Source: Photobacterium rosenbergii
GTDB taxonomy: Bacteria > Pseudomonadota > Gammaproteobacteria > Enterobacterales > Vibrionaceae
NCBI RefSeq assembly: GCF_003026455.1
Contig: NZ_PYMB01000012.1
Coordinates: forward strand, 61,241 to 125,240
Length of the DNA stretch: 64,000 bases
Direction of reading: 5' to 3'
The position numbers were made by a program, and so were the translations under genes. This document shows positions 61,788-64,000 of the stretch, in pieces. Each line of letters starts with the position of its first letter. The first letter of the stretch is position 1. The notes under the pieces are model-generated. The model had not been told where the DNA came from and did not search any database. It saw nothing but the letters and a program-made list of their open reading frames with translations.

Positions 61788-61835
61788 CTTCAGTTACGCT
61801 TTAAATACAGTTCGAATAATTAGAAAGGTAGCAGT

Positions 61836-62756
61836 GTGAAAATTGCATTTTTTGGTGAGTGCATGGTCGAGCTTAGCGGCCAACCGCTACAACGGACATT
61901 TGGTGGCGATACGTTAAATACGGCGCTTTACCTGTCACGTTTAGGCACTAACCGTGATATCGCTGTTAGCTACGCTACGGCATTAGGTATCGATAATATT
62001 AGTCAGGATATGCTCAGTGCCTGGCAACATGAAAATATCGATACCTCTATGGTACGTAAACTAGAAAATAAACTACCGGGCCTATATTTGGTGGAGACAG
62101 AGCCTAACGGTGAGCGTCACTTCCATTACTGGCGCAATGATAGTGCGGCGAAATTCTACTTTGCCAGTGGTCTGACTCCGCTAGAGCAAGCTATCGAAAA
62201 TCATGACTTTGATGCCCTTTATATCAGTGGGATCAGCCTGGCTATTTTGGCTGAAGATGCCAAAGCGACCTTGATTACCCTGTTGGAAAAACACAAAGCC
62301 AAAGGCGGCAAAGTGCTATTTGACAATAACTTCCGCCCACAGCTTTGGACCTCAAAGCAAGCCCAGTATTGGTATTCGCAAGTTCTGCCATTTGTTGATA
62401 TTGCGCTAATCACCGAAGACGACGACCACTTGGTATGGGGAGAGACAAACATTGTTGACCGATGCCAGTCATTCGGGTGCCAAGAAGTCGTTATCAAGCG
62501 GGGCAGTGAGCCATGTCTGGTGGTCAGCGAACTGCAATCAGACCAACCGCATGAGTCTTATATTGCCGCAAACAAAGTGGAAAAGGTTATTGATACCTGT
62601 GCTGCTGGTGACTCGTTTGCTGCGGGCTATTTGGCTGGGCGCCTAAGTGGAGGTACTGAAGCGGCTGCTGCCGAATTGGGCCATCAGCTAGCGTCTACCG
62701 TTATCCAGCATCCTGGTGCGATTATCCCAGCCGATGCAATGAAAGAATTAATGTAA
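61836..62756 (+). CDS. kdgK: 2-dehydro-3-deoxygluconokinase
   Basis: 306 residues, PfkB family, collinear with E. coli KdgK: FFGECMVELSGQPLQRTFGGDTLN, LPGLYLVETEPNGERHFHYWRNDSAA, YISGISLAIL, FDNNFRPQLW and IDTCAAGDSFAAGYLAGRLSG with the catalytic Asp in AAGDSF. It phosphorylates KDG to KDPG in the cytoplasm. GTG start at 61836 with AAAGGTAGCA upstream. Followed by eda. Confidence 0.96.
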   Translation: MKIAFFGECMVELSGQPLQRTFGGDTLNTALYLSRLGTNRDIAVSYATALGIDNISQDMLSAWQHENIDTSMVRKLENKLPGLYLVETEPNGERHFHYWRNDSAAKFYFASGLTPLEQAIENHDFDALYISGISLAILAEDAKATLITLLEKHKAKGGKVLFDNNFRPQLWTSKQAQYWYSQVLPFVDIALITEDDDHLVWGETNIVDRCQSFGCQEVVIKRGSEPCLVVSELQSDQPHESYIAANKVEKVIDTCAAGDSFAAGYLAGRLSGGTEAAAAELGHQLASTVIQHPGAIIPADAMKELM

Positions 62757-62787
62757 TTAGATTTACTGTAAATAGGAACACCTGAAC

Positions 62788-63420
62788 ATGTCTCAGCAGA
62801 TCATCGAGAAACTTAAAGCCTTCAAAGTTATCCCTGTCATTCAAATCAACGATGTGTCACAGGCGGTGCCTTTGGCTAAAACCCTAGTTGAAAATGGCCT
62901 TCCGGTTGCCGAAGTGACCTTCCGTACTGAAGCGGCGGCCGAAGCCATCCGCTTGATGCGCGAAGCTTACCCAGAGATGTGTATTGGTGCGGGTACCGTA
63001 CTGAATGCTGAGCAAGTGGACCGTGCTAAAGAAGCGGGGTCTGAATTTGTGGTAGCGCCGGGGCTTAACCCAAATACGGTGCGTTACTGCCAGCAGCAGG
63101 GAATTCCGATGGTACCGGGGGTGAATAACCCAAGCCAGGTTGAGCAGGCACTAGAGATGGGGCTGACTTTCTTGAAGTTCTTCCCAGCTGAAGCGTCTGG
63201 TGGTATCAATATGGTTAAGTCATTGTTGGCACCATACGTTGACATTACCTTTATGCCAACCGGCGGTATTGGTAAGGCAAACATCCGTGATTACCTAGCG
63301 ATTGATCGTGTAATTTGTTGCGGTGGAACTTGGATGGTGGCGCCTAAGCTGATCGAAAATGGTGACTGGGAAGAAATCGGTCGCTTGGTGCGAGAAGCAG
63401 TTGAGTTGGTCAACAACTAA
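62788..63420 (+). CDS. eda: KDPG aldolase
   Basis: 210 residues: PVAEVTFRTEAAAEAIR (catalytic Glu), CIGAGTVLNAEQVDRA, FLKFFPAEASGGINMVKSL (Schiff-base Lys K130) and MPTGGIGKANIRDYLAI. It cleaves 2-keto-3-deoxy-6-phosphogluconate into pyruvate and glyceraldehyde-3-phosphate. It completes the route encoded by the upstream genes. Confidence 0.97.
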   Translation: MSQQIIEKLKAFKVIPVIQINDVSQAVPLAKTLVENGLPVAEVTFRTEAAAEAIRLMREAYPEMCIGAGTVLNAEQVDRAKEAGSEFVVAPGLNPNTVRYCQQQGIPMVPGVNNPSQVEQALEMGLTFLKFFPAEASGGINMVKSLLAPYVDITFMPTGGIGKANIRDYLAIDRVICCGGTWMVAPKLIENGDWEEIGRLVREAVELVNN

Positions 63421-63456
63421 CAATAAAGTTAACCACGTATAAATTGTTTATCTATG

Positions 63457-63482
63457 AAGCCCACCTTTGGTGGGCTTTTTTA
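63457..63482 (+). terminator. Rho-independent terminator after eda
   Basis: AAGCCCACC-TTT-GGTGGGCTTTTTTAG: a compact GC stem with a T run. Confidence 0.95.
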
Positions 63483-63630
63483 GTCCTATTTTCAGCTCAG
63501 CAGAAACTTGAGGCAGAAGTTTTCGAGTTAAAAAACGCGGAGCGGTGCTTGGATTCCATACGATTAAGGCCGCTTTTTTGGCTTGATGTGTTGGAAATTG
63601 TTCAGTTGAAGCAAGTTCTTGTATTTTTGT

Positions 63631-63658
63631 TTGACTCATCCCTGAAAATCAGTAAATT
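63631..63658 (+). promoter_or_regulatory. Probable tRNA-Cys promoter
   Basis: TTGACT (63631-63636), 16 bp, TAAATT (63653-63658), about 56 bp before the first tRNA. Confidence 0.5.
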
Positions 63659-63714
63659 ACACCTCCGTACCGCAGCGGCATTGGCCGAGACTAAGTGGTT
63701 ACAGCAAAATTGAT

Positions 63715-63788
63715 GGCGCGTTGGCAGAGTGGCTATGCAGCGGATTGCAAATCCGTGGACCTCGGTTCGACTCCGGGACGCGCCTCCA
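63715..63788 (+). tRNA. tRNA-Cys (GCA), copy 1
   Basis: 74 bases with an encoded CCA. Acceptor stem GGCGCGT/ACGCGCC, D arm GGCAGAGTGGCTATGCAG, anticodon loop ATTGCAAAT (anticodon GCA), T arm CGGTTCGACTCCG. Confidence 0.97.
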
Positions 63789-63873
63789 TTATTTCGGTTC
63801 TGGTGCCTTTGGGCGGCAGCAACTAAACAAACGACCTAATAGTAATAGCTAAATAGGTACATTTGAACAATTT

Positions 63874-63947
63874 GGCGCGTTGGCAGAGTGGCTATGCAGC
63901 GGATTGCAAATCCGTGGACCTCGGTTCGACTCCGGGACGCGCCTCCA
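63874..63947 (+). tRNA. tRNA-Cys (GCA), copy 2
   Basis: Identical in sequence to copy 1, including the CCA, 159 bp downstream. Confidence 0.97.
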
Positions 63948-64000
63948 TTATTTCGGTTCTGGTGCCTTTGGGCGGCAGCAACTAAACAAACGACCTAATA

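Larger units (their letters stand above)
63421..63714. other. Intergenic region between eda and tRNA-Cys
   Basis: 294 bp with the eda terminator, the tRNA promoter and no credible gene; the two open frames there overlap the terminator and have no ribosome-binding site. Confidence 0.6.
63715..64000 (+). repeat. 159-bp tandem repeat carrying tRNA-Cys
   Basis: The unit starts at 63715 and again at 63874. The 53 bases after each tRNA (TTATTTCGGTTCTGGTGCCT ... CGACCTAATA) are identical up to the window end, so the array probably continues to the right. Confidence 0.93.

Noticed and set aside
63444..63713. 89-codon frame between eda and the tRNA genes
   Set aside because: Starts inside the eda terminator and contains the tRNA promoter; no ribosome-binding site.

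Overview
The window is chromosomal DNA from a marine gammaproteobacterium of the Vibrionaceae, probably Photobacterium or a close relative. I infer this from the gene content: a tlh-type thermolabile hemolysin, a split nrfA / nrfBCDEF locus, the amrA/amrB/amrS set, YaeR-type VOC protein, paired brnQ genes, and two identical tRNA-Cys genes at the right edge. Genus assignment is inference. There is no prophage, transposon, CRISPR array or rRNA.

Layout. (1) 1-5 kb: the 5' part of a ManD/RspA-type sugar-acid dehydratase with LacI-like operators, an orphan SatD-like protein with a C-terminal HTH, and an AT-rich lipoprotein gene carrying 96-bp tandem repeats. (2) 5-15.3 kb: mostly exported proteins: LysR regulator, beta-lactamase-fold serine hydrolase, small outer-membrane protein, choloylglycine-hydrolase-family amidase, secreted TPR protein, Tlh phospholipase, Tat-type dienelactone hydrolase, a lipoprotein. 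(3) 15.6-24.2 kb: purine salvage and catabolism: ygfM, xdhD, an NCS2 permease, guaD, and a PurR-controlled ghxP with a strongly structured leader. (4) 24.2-38.9 kb: mixed housekeeping and accessory genes, including mobB, two nuclease-like proteins, orphan prpC overlapping alkB, the divergent AmmeMemoRadiSam genes, an NrfG/CcmI-like TPR protein, and two exported proteins (MBL fold; a large putative polysaccharide lyase). (5) 38.9-43.8 kb: electrophile/redox genes (nemA, grxB-like, MFS pump, SDR, LysR). (6) 43.8-51.2 kb: periplasmic ammonifying nitrite reductase, with nrfA divergent from nrfBCD-nrfE-dsbE-like-nrfF across a control region with FNR-like and NarP-like sites. (7) 51.2-54.8 kb: two brnQ paralogues, each preceded by a branched-chain-rich leader peptide and conserved alternative stem-loops. 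(8) 55.7-63.4 kb: a catabolic cluster (D-amino-acid dehydratase-like enzyme, RpiR regulator, N-acyl-D-amino-acid deacylase, RidA, Na+ symporter, KdgK, Eda). (9) Two tandem tRNA-Cys genes in a 159-bp repeat.

Two findings stand out. First, both brnQ genes appear to be controlled by leader-peptide attenuators built on the same plan (same promoter architecture, same alternative stems). One leader ends in a Val-rich run and the other in an Ile-rich run, so the two carriers may sense different amino acids. Second, the enzymes of the 55.7-63.4 kb cluster fit step by step into a route from an N-acetylated 2-amino-2-deoxy-sugar acid (N-acetylglucosaminate, the product of oxidised chitin) through glucosaminate, KDG and KDPG to pyruvate and glyceraldehyde-3-phosphate. 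All family assignments come from reading the translations; no database search was possible.
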